This document shows positions 7,867 to 17,532 of a stretch of 64,000 nt of DNA, piece after piece. The position numbers and the translations under genes were made by a program. Numbering within the stretch: position 1 is the first letter of the stretch; every line of letters begins with the position of its first letter. Source of the stretch: Paenibacillus sp. Soil522 (GTDB lineage Bacteria; Bacillota; Bacilli; Paenibacillales; Paenibacillaceae); contig NZ_LMRV01000044.1 in the NCBI RefSeq assembly GCF_001428245.1, positions 62,923 through 126,922 of the forward strand, written 5' to 3'. The notes below the pieces were generated by a model. It was not told the origin of the DNA. It was given only the letters and a program-made list of their open reading frames with translations, and searched no databases.

Positions 7867-9384
7867 ATGAGTCAGATTTTAGTTGCAATGGACGGCATCA
7901 CTAAGCAATTCCCCGGCGTGCTGGCGCTCGATCAATGCCGCTTCGAGCTGCGTGCGGGTGAAGTGCATGCGCTGGTAGGCGAGAACGGCGCAGGCAAGTC
8001 AACCATGATGAAAATATTAACCGGCGTCTATGCGAAGGATGCCGGGCGGATCGTTTATAAAGGCAAAGAAGTCGAGATTGCTAATACGAAAGCTGCTCAA
8101 AATCTCGGCATCGGCATCATTCATCAAGAGCTGCATTTGATGCCGGATCTGACGATTGCTCAGAATATTTTTATCGGGAGAGAGCCGCGTGCGAAGTTTC
8201 CCCTCTTCCTCGACGACAATGAACTAAACGAGCGGACGCAGAAATTGTTCGAGCATATGAACTTGAAGCTTGATCCGCGCACGCTCGTATCGGAGCTGAC
8301 AGTGGCTAAACAGCAAATGGTCGAAATTGCGAAAGCGCTTTCTTTCCATTCCGAAGTGCTCATTATGGATGAGCCTACAGCGGCGCTCACGAATGCAGAG
8401 ATTGACGAGCTGTTTCGAATGATCACGCAGCTGCGGAAGCAGGGTGTAGGCATCGTCTATATTTCGCATCGAATGGAGGAGCTGAAGCGAGTTACAGACC
8501 GCATCACGGTTATGCGCGACGGCTGCTATGTGGATACGGTGCGTACGGATGATACGGCGATTGATGACATCATTTCAATGATGGTTGGGCGGCAAATATA
8601 CAGCACGTCCAAGCCGGCCTTCGGCGACAACGGACGTCAGATTAAGGTGCTGGAGGTACAGCGGCTCAATCGCGGAAAAGCGGTGAAGGACGTGAGCTTT
8701 CATCTGAACAAAGGCGAAATTATCGGCTTTGCCGGGCTTATGGGAGCGGGACGGACGGAGGTGGCGAGGGCTATTTTTGGAGCGGATCCTATTGATTCCG
8801 GCGAAATTTTGGTGAACGGGAAGAGCGTTAGCATTAAAGGGCCAAACGATGCGGTTCGATGCGGGATTGGTTACTTGTCGGAGGATCGTAAGCAATTCGG
8901 CCTGCTTGTCGACATGGACGTCAAGACGAATATTTCGATTGCATCGTATCGCAGCTTCCGTAATCCGTTCGGATGGATGAAGCAAGTGAAGATCGAGCGT
9001 AATGCCGAAGAGCATGTAGCAGCGCTCAAAATCAAGACGCCGAACGTCGACCAGAAGGTTAAGTTTTTGTCGGGCGGCAATCAGCAGAAGGTCGTCATCG
9101 GCAAATGGTTGACACGGGACTGTCAAATTTTAATGATCGATGAACCGACGCGAGGTATTGACATAGGTGCAAAGTCGGAGATTTATAAGCTGCTGGATGA
9201 GCTGGTGCGGCAAGGGAAATCAATCATTATGATTTCATCGGAGCTGCCGGAAATATTACGGATGAGCCATCGGATCATCGTCATGTGCGAAGGACGCATT
9301 ACCGGCGAATTAAGCAGCGGGGAAGCGACGCAGGAAGCCATTATGAAATATGCAACGATGCGAGTGGGGGAGGAAGCGAAATGA
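7867..9384 (+). CDS. Sugar ABC importer ATP-binding protein (RbsA/MglA family)
   Basis: A 505-residue cytoplasmic protein with two fused ATPase domains, the layout of RbsA/MglA ATPases. The first domain has Walker [10 protein letters not shown] near residue 39 and Walker [12 protein letters not shown] near residue 165. The second has the degenerate start (GLMGAGRTE), signature LSGGNQQK and Walker [13 protein letters not shown] chose ATG 7867 because a GGGTGGGAG site lies just upstream; a GTG at 7858 lies in that site. The stop overlaps the permease start (ATGA). It energises uptake of a pentose, hexose or polyol through the next gene. Confidence 0.9.
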   Translation: MSQILVAMDGITKQFPGVLALDQCRFELRAGEVHALVGENGAGKSTMMKILTGVYAKDAGRIVYKGKEVEIANTKAAQNLGIGIIHQELHLMPDLTIAQNIFIGREPRAKFPLFLDDNELNERTQKLFEHMNLKLDPRTLVSELTVAKQQMVEIAKALSFHSEVLIMDEPTAALTNAEIDELFRMITQLRKQGVGIVYISHRMEELKRVTDRITVMRDGCYVDTVRTDDTAIDDIISMMVGRQIYSTSKPAFGDNGRQIKVLEVQRLNRGKAVKDVSFHLNKGEIIGFAGLMGAGRTEVARAIFGADPIDSGEILVNGKSVSIKGPNDAVRCGIGYLSEDRKQFGLLVDMDVKTNISIASYRSFRNPFGWMKQVKIERNAEEHVAALKIKTPNVDQKVKFLSGGNQQKVVIGKWLTRDCQILMIDEPTRGIDIGAKSEIYKLLDELVRQGKSIIMISSELPEILRMSHRIIVMCEGRITGELSSGEATQEAIMKYATMRVGEEAK

Positions 9385-10367
9385 AGTTAGTTGAAGCAGG
9401 GAAGCCCGTTTCGGTTCAAAAGATTGTGTTTATGAAAACAGGCGCAACGCAAAAGCTGCTGGCGTTTGCGAGTCTCATCTTATTAGTCGTGTTCTTCTCT
9501 TTATCGTCGGAAAACTTTTTCCGCTTCGATAACATCATCGGTATCATGCTGTCGACCGCGGTTATCGGGGTGCTGGCGCTCGGCTCTACGTTTGTCATCA
9601 TAACCGGCGGCATTGACCTAGCGGTCGGTACGGTCATGACGTTCGCGTCGGTCATGACGGGCGTCATCATTACGTTCTGGGGCTTGCCCATTCCGCTTGG
9701 CATCGCCGGCGGTATCGCGACCGGGGCGTTGTGCGGTTTCATTAGCGGCTGGCTCGTTGCCAAAATGAAAATTCCGCCGTTTATCGCCACCTTAGGCATG
9801 ATGATGGTGACAAAAGGCTTATCGCTTGTCGTATCCGGCACCAAACCGATTTATTTCAACGATACGCCTGCTTTCTCGAAAATAGCGATGGGTACGTTGT
9901 TCAAGGTGCCGCTGGCGGTGTTCATTTTCTTCGGGCTTGCGGTTATCGCCAGCATTGTACTGTCCAAAACGATCATCGGACGATACAATTTTGCGCTCGG
10001 CAGCAATGAGGAAGCGACAAGGCTGTCCGGTGTAAACGTCAACTTTTGGAAAATTGCCATTTATGTCATTACAGGCGCGTTCGCCGGTATTGCCGGCATT
10101 ATAATGGCCTCGCGGCTTAATTCGGCTCAGCCAGCACTCGGCTCCGGCTATGAGCTGGAAGCGATCGCGGCGGTCGTTATCGGCGGAACATCGCTCAGCG
10201 GCGGGCAGGGCTCGATTCTCGGAACGGTCATAGGAGCGCTTATTATGAGTGTGCTGACGAATGGGCTTCGCATCATGTCTGTTCCGCAGGAATGGCAGGT
10301 TGTTATCGTTGGACTAGTCGTCATCGGAGCGGTTTATGCCGATATATTGCGCCGCCGCAAGAAGTGA
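9381..10367 (+). CDS. Sugar ABC importer permease (RbsC family)
   Basis: A 328-residue integral membrane protein with about ten hydrophobic segments. Family motifs include [35 protein letters not shown] and [20 protein letters not shown], typical of RbsC/XylH/YtfT permeases. It starts at an ATG overlapping the ATPase stop by four bases, so it is translationally coupled. The solute-binding lipoprotein follows after ~77 bp. A single permease would act as a homodimer with one double ATPase. Confidence 0.9.
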   Translation: MKLVEAGKPVSVQKIVFMKTGATQKLLAFASLILLVVFFSLSSENFFRFDNIIGIMLSTAVIGVLALGSTFVIITGGIDLAVGTVMTFASVMTGVIITFWGLPIPLGIAGGIATGALCGFISGWLVAKMKIPPFIATLGMMMVTKGLSLVVSGTKPIYFNDTPAFSKIAMGTLFKVPLAVFIFFGLAVIASIVLSKTIIGRYNFALGSNEEATRLSGVNVNFWKIAIYVITGAFAGIAGIIMASRLNSAQPALGSGYELEAIAAVVIGGTSLSGGQGSILGTVIGALIMSVLTNGLRIMSVPQEWQVVIVGLVVIGAVYADILRRRKK

Positions 10368-10444
10368 GAAGCGGTATTTCCCTCTGAGCGCCCAGCAGGT
10401 GCGGAGGTTTAATATAACATTTGAAACATAAGGGGAGATCGGCT

Positions 10445-11476
10445 TTGAAAAGAAATAAGTGGATGTCAGTTGCGATGTTTCTTCTTGTAACAATTATGGT
10501 GCTCAGCGCATGCGGTTCGAACGGCGGCAACAACGGGGGAGACAAAGAGACCAATCAGCCGGCTGCAGCCGGAGAGAACGATTCGAAAAACACGTCAGGC
10601 GATAAAAAGCTGTATATTCCGGTTATCTCAAAGGGCTTCCAGCATCAGTTCTGGCAGGCGGTAAAGCAAGGCGCGGAGAAGGCAGCGGCAGAGCTGAACG
10701 TTGAGATTACGTTCGAAGGTCCTGAGACGGAAGCTCAGGTGGACAAACAAATTGAGATGCTTCAAGCGGCGCTCGACAAGAAACCTAGTGCAATCGCATT
10801 CGCGGCACTGGACAGCAAAGCAGCGCTTCCGCTGCTGGAGAAAGCGAAATCATCCAACATTCCGGTCGTCGGCTTCGACTCCGGCGTAGACAGCGACATT
10901 CCGGTTACGACTGCAGCAACAGATAACGTTGCAGCAGCGGCACTGGCGGCTGACAAAATGGCTGAGCTGATCGGCGGCTCCGGCGAAGTCGCGCTCATCG
11001 TTCATGACCAAACGAGCCGTACCGGTATTGACCGCCGCGACGGGTTCGTTAATCAAATGAAAGATAAATATCCGGATATCAAAATCGTAGATATTCAATA
11101 CGGAGCGGGCGACCAGCTCAAATCGACGGACCTTGCGAAAGCGATTATGCAGGCGCATCCCGATCTGAAAGGCTTCTTCGGAGCGAATGAAGGCTCGGCA
11201 ATCGGTGTCGTCAATGCGGTAACCGAGCTCGGCAAAAACGGCAAAATTACAATCATCGGCTATGACTCCGGCAAGCTGCAAATGGAAGCGATCAAAAACG
11301 GCACGATGGCAGGGGCGATTACGCAGGATCCGATCGGCATCGGCTACTGGTCCGTTAAGGCGGCGGTGCAAGCGATTAACGGCGAGAAGGTAGAGCCGAT
11401 GATCGATACCGGCTTCCACTGGTATGACAAGACGAATATGGATTCGGATACGATCAAACCGCTTTTGTACGAATAA
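10445..11476 (+). CDS. Sugar ABC importer solute-binding lipoprotein
   Basis: A ~343-residue exported lipoprotein. The hydrophobic signal ends in a lipobox (VLSAC), then a Gly/Asn-rich linker and a type-I periplasmic binding fold of the ribose/xylose class. I chose TTG 10445 because AGGGGAG sits 7 nt upstream; a TTG at 10421 lacks a site. Visible family stretches are SKGFQHQFWQAVKQGAEKAA, AATDN and GFFGANEGSAIGV. The protein delivers the sugar to the permease encoded just upstream. The sugar cannot be named from sequence alone. A hairpin terminator follows. Confidence 0.88.
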   Translation: MKRNKWMSVAMFLLVTIMVLSACGSNGGNNGGDKETNQPAAAGENDSKNTSGDKKLYIPVISKGFQHQFWQAVKQGAEKAAAELNVEITFEGPETEAQVDKQIEMLQAALDKKPSAIAFAALDSKAALPLLEKAKSSNIPVVGFDSGVDSDIPVTTAATDNVAAAALAADKMAELIGGSGEVALIVHDQTSRTGIDRRDGFVNQMKDKYPDIKIVDIQYGAGDQLKSTDLAKAIMQAHPDLKGFFGANEGSAIGVVNAVTELGKNGKITIIGYDSGKLQMEAIKNGTMAGAITQDPIGIGYWSVKAAVQAINGEKVEPMIDTGFHWYDKTNMDSDTIKPLLYE

Positions 11477-11505
11477 TTAAAATGCAATAAAACAGCTATG
11501 ATATA

Positions 11506-11545
11506 AAAGCAGTAGGCCAGTAAAGCATTACGGGCCTGCTGCTTT
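11506..11545 (+). terminator. Terminator of the sugar importer operon
   Basis: A 13-bp stem (11506-11518 with 11533-11545, one G-T pair) has a 14-nt loop. The downstream T content is modest (GCTGTTCTTGG). Confidence 0.6.
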
Positions 11546-11574
11546 GCTGTTCTTGGCGCAATAAGCAGGTATTC

Positions 11575-11589
11575 ATGTAAGCGCTACCG
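11575..11589 (+). promoter_or_regulatory. Candidate CcpA cre site
   Basis: ATGTAAGCGCTACCG matches the cre consensus WTGNAANCGNWNNCW at all but the last base. It lies ~88 bp before the response regulator gene and suggests catabolite control of the sensor operon. CcpA itself is not in the window. Confidence 0.5.
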
Positions 11590-11676
11590 AAAATCTCGTA
11601 TGCAACAGAGAGTTATATCGATAGGAATGTGGAACGATATGCCTATGAATGCAAGCCCTCAAGGGGAGTGGAACGG

Positions 11677-13293
11677 ATGTACAAAATAATGATCGTCGAT
11701 GATGAGGATGAAGTAAGGGAAGGCGTAAAGCGGCTGACGAATTGGGAGCGCTGCGGCTTCGAGCTTGTCGGCGATTTTAGTAACGGCAGAGACGCTCTTG
11801 AAGCTGTAGAAAGGCTTCATCCCGACGTCGTCATTACGGATATTAACATGCCTTATATGGACGGGCTGGAACTTACCGAGCTAATAAGCGGGATGTATCG
11901 GGAGCTGAAAATAGTCATTCTGACCGGATATGAGGATTTCGAATATGCGAAGCAGGCGATCAAGCTTAAAGTAAACGAATATTTATTGAAGCCGATCAAT
12001 TTGCAGGAGTTCACCGATTTTTTATGTAAAATGAAGCGGGAGCTGGATGAAGAACAGGCACGCATGGAGGATATGTCAGCGCTCCGGCAGCGGCTGCATG
12101 AAAGCTTTCCGCTGCTGCGCGAGCGGTTTCTCGATAAGCTCGTTAACGTTCCGATAACGCTTCACGATATCGAAGAAAGGTTTCGCTACTTCCAGTTAAA
12201 GCTGGAGGGGCCTGCTTATTTGACGATGCTGTTCGATTTGGAAGGAGCTGGCGAACAACCAGGGACAATAGCTTCAGGGACGAAGGAGCTGCTCCGCTTC
12301 GCTATGTTCAATATCGCTCAAGAGATTATACAGGAGGAGCATGACGGAATCGTATTCCAAACACGTGATGACAAAGTAGCGGCGCTGCTCGGGGGTTCGG
12401 TGGAGGATACAGCTATTAAGGCTCAGAAGCTTGCAGCGCATGTGGGACAAGCGGTTCAAAAGTATTTGAAACGTGACGTTTCCATTGGAATCGGACGCGT
12501 CTATCCTGCTTTGACAGAGGTGTGCACTTCTTATCAAGAGGCTTGCTCGGCGCTTGATTATCGTTTTCTGCTCGGCAGCGGACGCGTGATCTCTATCCAG
12601 GACGTTGAGTTCGGCAAACGCTTTAGCCCGTCGAATTATTATGAGTTTGAGAAGAAGCTGATGGCCGCTTTGAAAACAGCAAAAGCTGCGCAAGCCGCAG
12701 CCATTTTGGATGAATGGTTTGCGGAATTGAAGCAGTCCGGCGCAACGGCAAGCAGTTGCTACGGCTACTTGCACCGCGTAATGGCGGCATTCATCAATGT
12801 CATTGCACAGGCGGGGTTCGACGATTCGGAGCTGCTCGGCGAAGATCCGTTTTCACGCATACCGCCGCTTAAGAACGTGGACCAAATGAAAGGCTGGCTG
12901 GAGGAAATGTGCCGCAGCGTTATTGCGTTCCTGTCGGATCGCCGAACGAATGTGAACAATACGCAGCTTCAGGATGCCATAACGTATATTCACGAACATT
13001 ACAATGATCCCGAGCTTTCGCTTAATCAAGTATGCCAGCATGTTTTTCTCAGTCTCAGCTATTTCAGCAGCTTATTCAAGCAGCAGACGGGCGATACGTT
13101 TGTCGAATATTTGACGCGTGTGCGCCTGGATAAGGCCAAGCAGCTGCTCGCATCAACACAATTGAAGACATACGATATTGCGGAGCGGGTCGGATACAGT
13201 GATCCACAATATTTTAGCGTCATTTTCAAACGAAACACCGGCAGGACACCGAAGGAATACAAAGCGATGATGAAGGAGAACAGCTCGCCATGA
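11677..13293 (+). CDS. YesN-family response regulator
   Basis: A 538-residue regulator: receiver domain at residues ~3-120 (acidic pair in IVDDEDEV, phospho-acceptor Asp ~54 in VITDINMPYMDG, Lys in LLKPIN), a long variable middle, and a C-terminal AraC-type double helix-turn-helix (~435-535, ending RTPKEYKAMM). ATG 11677 is preceded by AAGGGGAG and begins the receiver fold correctly. It overlaps the kinase gene by four bases. It is probably phosphorylated by that kinase and activates the sugar importer upstream; this target is inferred from position. Confidence 0.9.
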   Translation: MYKIMIVDDEDEVREGVKRLTNWERCGFELVGDFSNGRDALEAVERLHPDVVITDINMPYMDGLELTELISGMYRELKIVILTGYEDFEYAKQAIKLKVNEYLLKPINLQEFTDFLCKMKRELDEEQARMEDMSALRQRLHESFPLLRERFLDKLVNVPITLHDIEERFRYFQLKLEGPAYLTMLFDLEGAGEQPGTIASGTKELLRFAMFNIAQEIIQEEHDGIVFQTRDDKVAALLGGSVEDTAIKAQKLAAHVGQAVQKYLKRDVSIGIGRVYPALTEVCTSYQEACSALDYRFLLGSGRVISIQDVEFGKRFSPSNYYEFEKKLMAALKTAKAAQAAAILDEWFAELKQSGATASSCYGYLHRVMAAFINVIAQAGFDDSELLGEDPFSRIPPLKNVDQMKGWLEEMCRSVIAFLSDRRTNVNNTQLQDAITYIHEHYNDPELSLNQVCQHVFLSLSYFSSLFKQQTGDTFVEYLTRVRLDKAKQLLASTQLKTYDIAERVGYSDPQYFSVIFKRNTGRTPKEYKAMMKENSSP

Positions 13294-15083
13294 AAGGACG
13301 CGGCCTATTTCAATTCAAAAGCATTCATACCAATATCGCGATCGCGTTCTCCTGCCTTATTATTTGTACGACCGTTATCCTAAGCGTCAATACGTATTTG
13401 CTCTCCTCCGACGCCGTCAAAAACAACTCCTACGATTATACGGCGCAGCTCATTGAACAAGTGAATATGAACATACAAAACTACATTGGCAATATGGAAA
13501 GCATTGCGGAGCTGGCGCTTCGCGATGAAGAGCTGCAGCAATTAATGCGGATGCCGGACCCCTATGATCCTGAAGGATTGGCGCTCGTTAAGCAGACAAG
13601 CACCTTCTTCCGATCGATCGTAGAATCGCGCAACGATATCGCTTCAATCGTATTCATCGGCACGAATGGCGCACTTGTATCCGACCGCAGCGGCGCGCAT
13701 CTGAAGGGCTATAATGAGCTGCTCTATCAGGATTGGTACAAATCGGCGAAAGAAGCTGGGGGTCAATCAGTCATTTCATCCTCCCGCGTGCAGCATATTT
13801 ATAAGAGTGAATACCGGTGGGTCGTATCCATAAGCCGTCAAGCCGTGGCTGCAGCGGATGGCAGCACCGGCGTACTGCTTGTCGATTTGAACTATAACGT
13901 CATTAACGATTTATGTAAGCAGATCCATATGGGCAACCGCGGCTATGTATTTCTGCTCGATCCGAAGGGCGACTTTATTTATCATCCGCAGCAGCAGCTC
14001 ATTTACTCCGGCTTGAAATCGGAGCAGCTTGAGCAAATTTTACAGCTTGCAAGCGACCGCACCTTCGAGGCACAGAGCGACGGGACGAACAAAATATATA
14101 CGATACGCAGCTCTAAATACGGATGGAGAGTCATTGGTGTAAATTATCCGGAGGAGCTCGTTGGCGACAAACGGCAAATCCAATTTTCGGCTATGCTGTG
14201 GGGTTCTGTTTGTTTAATTATTGCCCTTGCGTTCTCGGTATTGCTTTCCTTTACGCTGACGAAGCCGATTAAGAAGCTGGACGTTCATATGAAGAAGGTG
14301 GAGAAGGGAGATTTTAATGCCAGGATTGAAATTGAGAGCACGAATGAAATCGGCAAGCTGGCCCGCACCTTTAATCTGATGACCGGAAAAATAAAGGATT
14401 TGATGAGTCAGGTCGTACAGGAGCAGGAAGACAAGCGGATTAGTGAGCTGAAGGCGTTACAGGCGCAAATTCACCCGCATTTTTTGTATAATACGCTTGA
14501 TTCAATCATTTGGATGGCGGAGATGGATAAGATGGACGATGTCATCAAAATGACGTCAGCCTTATCGAAGCTGCTTCGATCTACGATAAGCAAGGGGGAG
14601 GAGTTGATCCCCATCCGTGCGGAGCTCGCCCATATTGAGCATTATTTAACGATTCAGAACATCCGTTACCGCAACAAGTTTACCTATAGCTTCGATGTCG
14701 ATCCGACCATTATGGCAAACAAAATAATAAAAATTGTCCTGCAGCCGCTTGTGGAAAACGCGATTTATCACGGTATTAAAAATAAAGCCGATGCCGGTCA
14801 CATTCTCATTAAGGGGTATCGAGTGAGCGATGGCATTGAGCTGCAGGTTATAGACGACGGCGTGGGAACGGACGCTGCGAAGCTGAATGCAAGCTTAGCG
14901 AAAGGAATGCCGCACGTACCTGCCGCATATTCGTCAACATCTGGCTTAGGGATACAAAATGTAAACCATCGCATACAGCTTAATTTCGGAGAGCGTTTCG
15001 GACTGTCTTTCGACAGTGAGCTGGATGAAGGAACAACGGTTACGCTTCGCATGCCGGAATTAATGGAAGGTAAAGGAGAATAG
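13290..15083 (+). CDS. YesM/LytS-type sensor histidine kinase
   Basis: A 597-residue membrane kinase: first membrane helix ~15-37, extracellular Cache-like sensor ~40-295, second helix ~300-322, HAMP ~322-375, His-kinase domain with QIHPHFLYNTLDSIIWM (phospho-His near 394), then an ATPase domain with LQPLVENAIYHG and GLGIQNVNHRI. The gene overlaps the regulator by four bases and is followed 2 bp later by a membrane-anchored sugar-binding protein, which probably presents the signal to the Cache domain. Confidence 0.9.
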   Translation: MKGRGLFQFKSIHTNIAIAFSCLIICTTVILSVNTYLLSSDAVKNNSYDYTAQLIEQVNMNIQNYIGNMESIAELALRDEELQQLMRMPDPYDPEGLALVKQTSTFFRSIVESRNDIASIVFIGTNGALVSDRSGAHLKGYNELLYQDWYKSAKEAGGQSVISSSRVQHIYKSEYRWVVSISRQAVAAADGSTGVLLVDLNYNVINDLCKQIHMGNRGYVFLLDPKGDFIYHPQQQLIYSGLKSEQLEQILQLASDRTFEAQSDGTNKIYTIRSSKYGWRVIGVNYPEELVGDKRQIQFSAMLWGSVCLIIALAFSVLLSFTLTKPIKKLDVHMKKVEKGDFNARIEIESTNEIGKLARTFNLMTGKIKDLMSQVVQEQEDKRISELKALQAQIHPHFLYNTLDSIIWMAEMDKMDDVIKMTSALSKLLRSTISKGEELIPIRAELAHIEHYLTIQNIRYRNKFTYSFDVDPTIMANKIIKIVLQPLVENAIYHGIKNKADAGHILIKGYRVSDGIELQVIDDGVGTDAAKLNASLAKGMPHVPAAYSSTSGLGIQNVNHRIQLNFGERFGLSFDSELDEGTTVTLRMPELMEGKGE

Positions 15084-15085
15084 CC

Positions 15086-16075
15086 ATGCTGCGAAAATGG
15101 ACACTTATTGTTATGTGCGTCACCCTGTTGACCGTTTTGATTGCTTTCGCAGCTGAAGCTGGTATCCATAAGCTGCAGCCGCAAAAACCGCATATTTTAT
15201 TCGTGCCGAAAACGATGGACCGTCAGGTTGAGTTTTGGGAAGTGATGCGGCAGGGCGTCAATATGGCAGCCGAGGAATTTGATGTAGAGCTGCAGGTGGC
15301 AGGGGCGCTGACAGAGTCGGATATCGACGGGCAAATCGCTGTGTTGGAGCAAGCAATTGCGGATAAGCCTCAAGTTATTATTTTGGCGGCGGCTGATTAT
15401 AATCGGATCGTGCCGGTCGCGAAGCGTATTGTGGCTGCAGGCATTAAACTGATAACGGTCGACTCGGCTCTCAAAGATGGCATTTCGACCAGCTTCATCG
15501 CAACGGATAATTTTGCGGGCGGGCAGAAGGCAGGCCGGTTATTAATGGATTCGATCGATCAAAACAAGAGAGGCTCTGTTGCTATCATTAATTTCGTGCG
15601 GGGTTCCGCGCCGGCGATGGAAAGAGAGCGCGGGGTGCGTGAGAGCTTAGTCGGCTATTCGGATATTCAAATTCTCGATACGCTTTATAGTGACGCCTCC
15701 GAAGAGCGGGCATATGAAATTGCGGTAGAGCTGCTGCGGAATGAACCGGCTCTGCAAGGCATTGCCGCCTTGAACGAGCCGACGGCGGTGGGAGCCGCAA
15801 GAGCGATTAAAGAGATGCAAGCTGTATCGCGCGTGAAGCTGATTGGCTTTGACAATTCGATGGAGGAAATTTCCTATCTTGAGGAGGAAGTATTGCAAGC
15901 GACCATCGTACAGAAGCCGTTTAATATGGGCTATCTGGCGGTTAAAGCAGCGGTGGAGCTGAGTGCAGGGGGAAAAGTACAGCCGATCATCGATACAGGG
16001 TCTGAGGTGATTACGAAGCAAAACATGTACGAGAGCGATAAGCAGAAGCTGCTGTTTCCATTTACCGAGAAGTAG
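15086..16075 (+). CDS. Membrane-anchored sugar-binding protein, probable sensory partner of the kinase
   Basis: A 329-residue type-I sugar-binding protein of the ribose/xylose class (RQVEFWEVMRQGVNMAAEEF, FIATDN, AALNEPTAVGAARA). Unlike the importer lipoprotein at 10445 it has no lipobox Cys: the N-terminal hydrophobic segment ends FAAEAGIH, so it is either membrane-anchored or cleaved and released. Its place directly behind the kinase parallels Clostridium XylFII-LytS-YesN, where a XylF-like protein binds sugar outside the cell and turns on the kinase. Its C-terminal end (PIIDTGSEVITKQNM) echoes the transport lipoprotein (PMIDTGFHWYDKTNM), suggesting the two share a ligand. Confidence 0.8.
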   Translation: MLRKWTLIVMCVTLLTVLIAFAAEAGIHKLQPQKPHILFVPKTMDRQVEFWEVMRQGVNMAAEEFDVELQVAGALTESDIDGQIAVLEQAIADKPQVIILAAADYNRIVPVAKRIVAAGIKLITVDSALKDGISTSFIATDNFAGGQKAGRLLMDSIDQNKRGSVAIINFVRGSAPAMERERGVRESLVGYSDIQILDTLYSDASEERAYEIAVELLRNEPALQGIAALNEPTAVGAARAIKEMQAVSRVKLIGFDNSMEEISYLEEEVLQATIVQKPFNMGYLAVKAAVELSAGGKVQPIIDTGSEVITKQNMYESDKQKLLFPFTEK

Positions 16076-16170
16076 CTGTGTGCATTTTTTGAGTTATGGG
16101 GATGCCGTTAAGATGGAGGAATACGGGCCTTGCGTATACGGTTTGTCTTTCCGTTGGAGATCGGCTATTT

Positions 16171-16199
16171 TTGAAAAAATGCCATTTCTATGCTAAAGT
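16171..16199 (+). promoter_or_regulatory. Candidate sigma-A promoter of the YitT gene
   Basis: TTGAAA and TAAAGT are separated by 17 bp, with TGC just before the -10. The gene starts ~37 bp downstream. Confidence 0.4.
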
Positions 16200-16235
16200 C
16201 AATGGATACAATCGGGAAAAACGGAGGTTGAGCTG

Positions 16236-17102
16236 TTGACAAAGACACATAAGAGCCTATCATTTTTAGAAATCTTGAAGAGGTTCGTATTCATCACAAT
16301 CGGTTCGGTTTTGATGGGCGTTTCCTTAGAGTTGTTTCTCGTTCCCAATAACGTAATCGATGGAGGCATTGCCGGGATTTCAATTATGCTCGCTTACTTA
16401 ACACCGCTTCCGCTCGGACTTTATTTATTCATCGTAAACGTACCGTTTCTCATTCTCGGGTATAAGCAAATTGGGAAAACGTTTGCAATCTCGACGCTTT
16501 ACGGCATTATCGTCATGTCGGTGACAACGACATTGCTTCATCATGTTGATGCGTTCACGGAGGAGAAGCTGCTGGCGGTCTTATTCGGCGGTCTTATTCT
16601 GGGAGCGGGTGTCGGTCTTACGATTCGCTTTGGCGGCTCGCTCGATGGCGTAGAGATTGTGTCGATTCTGATTTCGAAGAAGCTGCGCATGCCTGTTGGA
16701 CAAATCATCATGATATTCAATGTCGTTATCTTTGTCGTTGCAGGCTTCGTATTTGAATGGGATTCGGCGATGTATTCGATGTTTACTTATTATATTGCGA
16801 TAAAATTAATCGATATCGTCGTGGAAGGTCTCGACGAGTCGAAATCGGTGACGATTATTTCGAGCGAATTCGAGGAAATTTCCCAGGCAATTATCGATCG
16901 GTTAGGACGCACCACGACATTGATTCAAGCGCGAGGCGGTTATTCGAAGGATGAGACGCAAATGATTTATTGCGTCGTTTCCCGTCTTGAGCTGGCGAAG
17001 CTGAAAGCAATCGTGCAATCCATTGATCAGAATGCGTTTATTGCCATCGAGCATGTATCCGACGTCATGGGCGGCGGATTTAGCAAAGGCAGCATACACT
17101 AA
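16236..17102 (+). CDS. YitT family membrane protein (DUF161 + DUF2179)
   Basis: A 288-residue protein with five or six N-terminal membrane helices (residues ~15-190, including NVIDGGIAGISIMLAYLTPL and FGGSLDGVEIVSIL) and a soluble C-terminal DUF2179 domain (~205-285). The start is TTG after GGAGGTTGAGCTG. Function of this widespread Firmicute family is unproven. It stands alone between the sensor operon and a strong terminator. Confidence 0.85.
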   Translation: MTKTHKSLSFLEILKRFVFITIGSVLMGVSLELFLVPNNVIDGGIAGISIMLAYLTPLPLGLYLFIVNVPFLILGYKQIGKTFAISTLYGIIVMSVTTTLLHHVDAFTEEKLLAVLFGGLILGAGVGLTIRFGGSLDGVEIVSILISKKLRMPVGQIIMIFNVVIFVVAGFVFEWDSAMYSMFTYYIAIKLIDIVVEGLDESKSVTIISSEFEEISQAIIDRLGRTTTLIQARGGYSKDETQMIYCVVSRLELAKLKAIVQSIDQNAFIAIEHVSDVMGGGFSKGSIH

Positions 17103-17108
17103 TGGTAA

Positions 17109-17152
17109 AAACAGACATTCAGACGGGGAACCGCCTGAATGTCTGTTTTTTT
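17109..17152 (+). terminator. Intrinsic terminator after the YitT gene
   Basis: A 12-bp stem (17111-17122 with 17135-17146), flanked by A and T runs that extend the pairing, ends in T7. Confidence 0.88.
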
Positions 17153-17361
17153 ATGGTATTAATGATAGCGGTAATATGGGGCGCTATAATCGCAATTCTT
17201 GCATTAACGGCTGAAATAGCGGAGTATTTCGGAGTTATTCAGTGGCTTTAGGCGAATCAGAAGCCGATTCGAGCTGAATAAGACCCAAAAAATCCATTAT
17301 GGCTCATGCGGACGGGGATACCTGCTAACTTACACAAACTTAATGACGCTGTGACGCTGCC

Positions 17362-17524
17362 TGATCATGCCGCGCGCAGGCCGCATACAGATGGAAATGG
17401 GAGAAGTAGAGTAAATTTTTTTCCCTATTCTCAATAAATGAGCTGCTTCTCAAGGAATAGAGAAAGCTTCTTTCTCTATTCCGGTGATCATGCCGCGCAC
17501 AGGCCGTATATACGTGGAATCGGG
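17362..17524. repeat. Imperfect 40-bp direct repeat flanking a hairpin
   Basis: Copies at 17362-17401 and 17485-17524 share 33 of 40 bases (core TGATCATGCCGCGC, CAGGCCG). Between them lies a perfect 13-bp stem with a 3-nt loop (17454-17466 with 17470-17482). No gene lies here; the rest of 17153-17532 shows nothing else. It may belong to an interspersed intergenic repeat family, and the hairpin could terminate the MFS gene entering from the right. Confidence 0.6.
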
Positions 17525-17532
17525 TGGGCGGT

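Noticed and set aside
10421..10444. Upstream TTG start for the importer lipoprotein
   Set aside because: It would place the AGGGGAG site inside the gene; TTG 10445 has the right spacing and begins a normal signal peptide.
17362..17524. Possible short CRISPR array
   Set aside because: Only two imperfect copies, and the single 83-bp spacer contains a hairpin; no cas genes.
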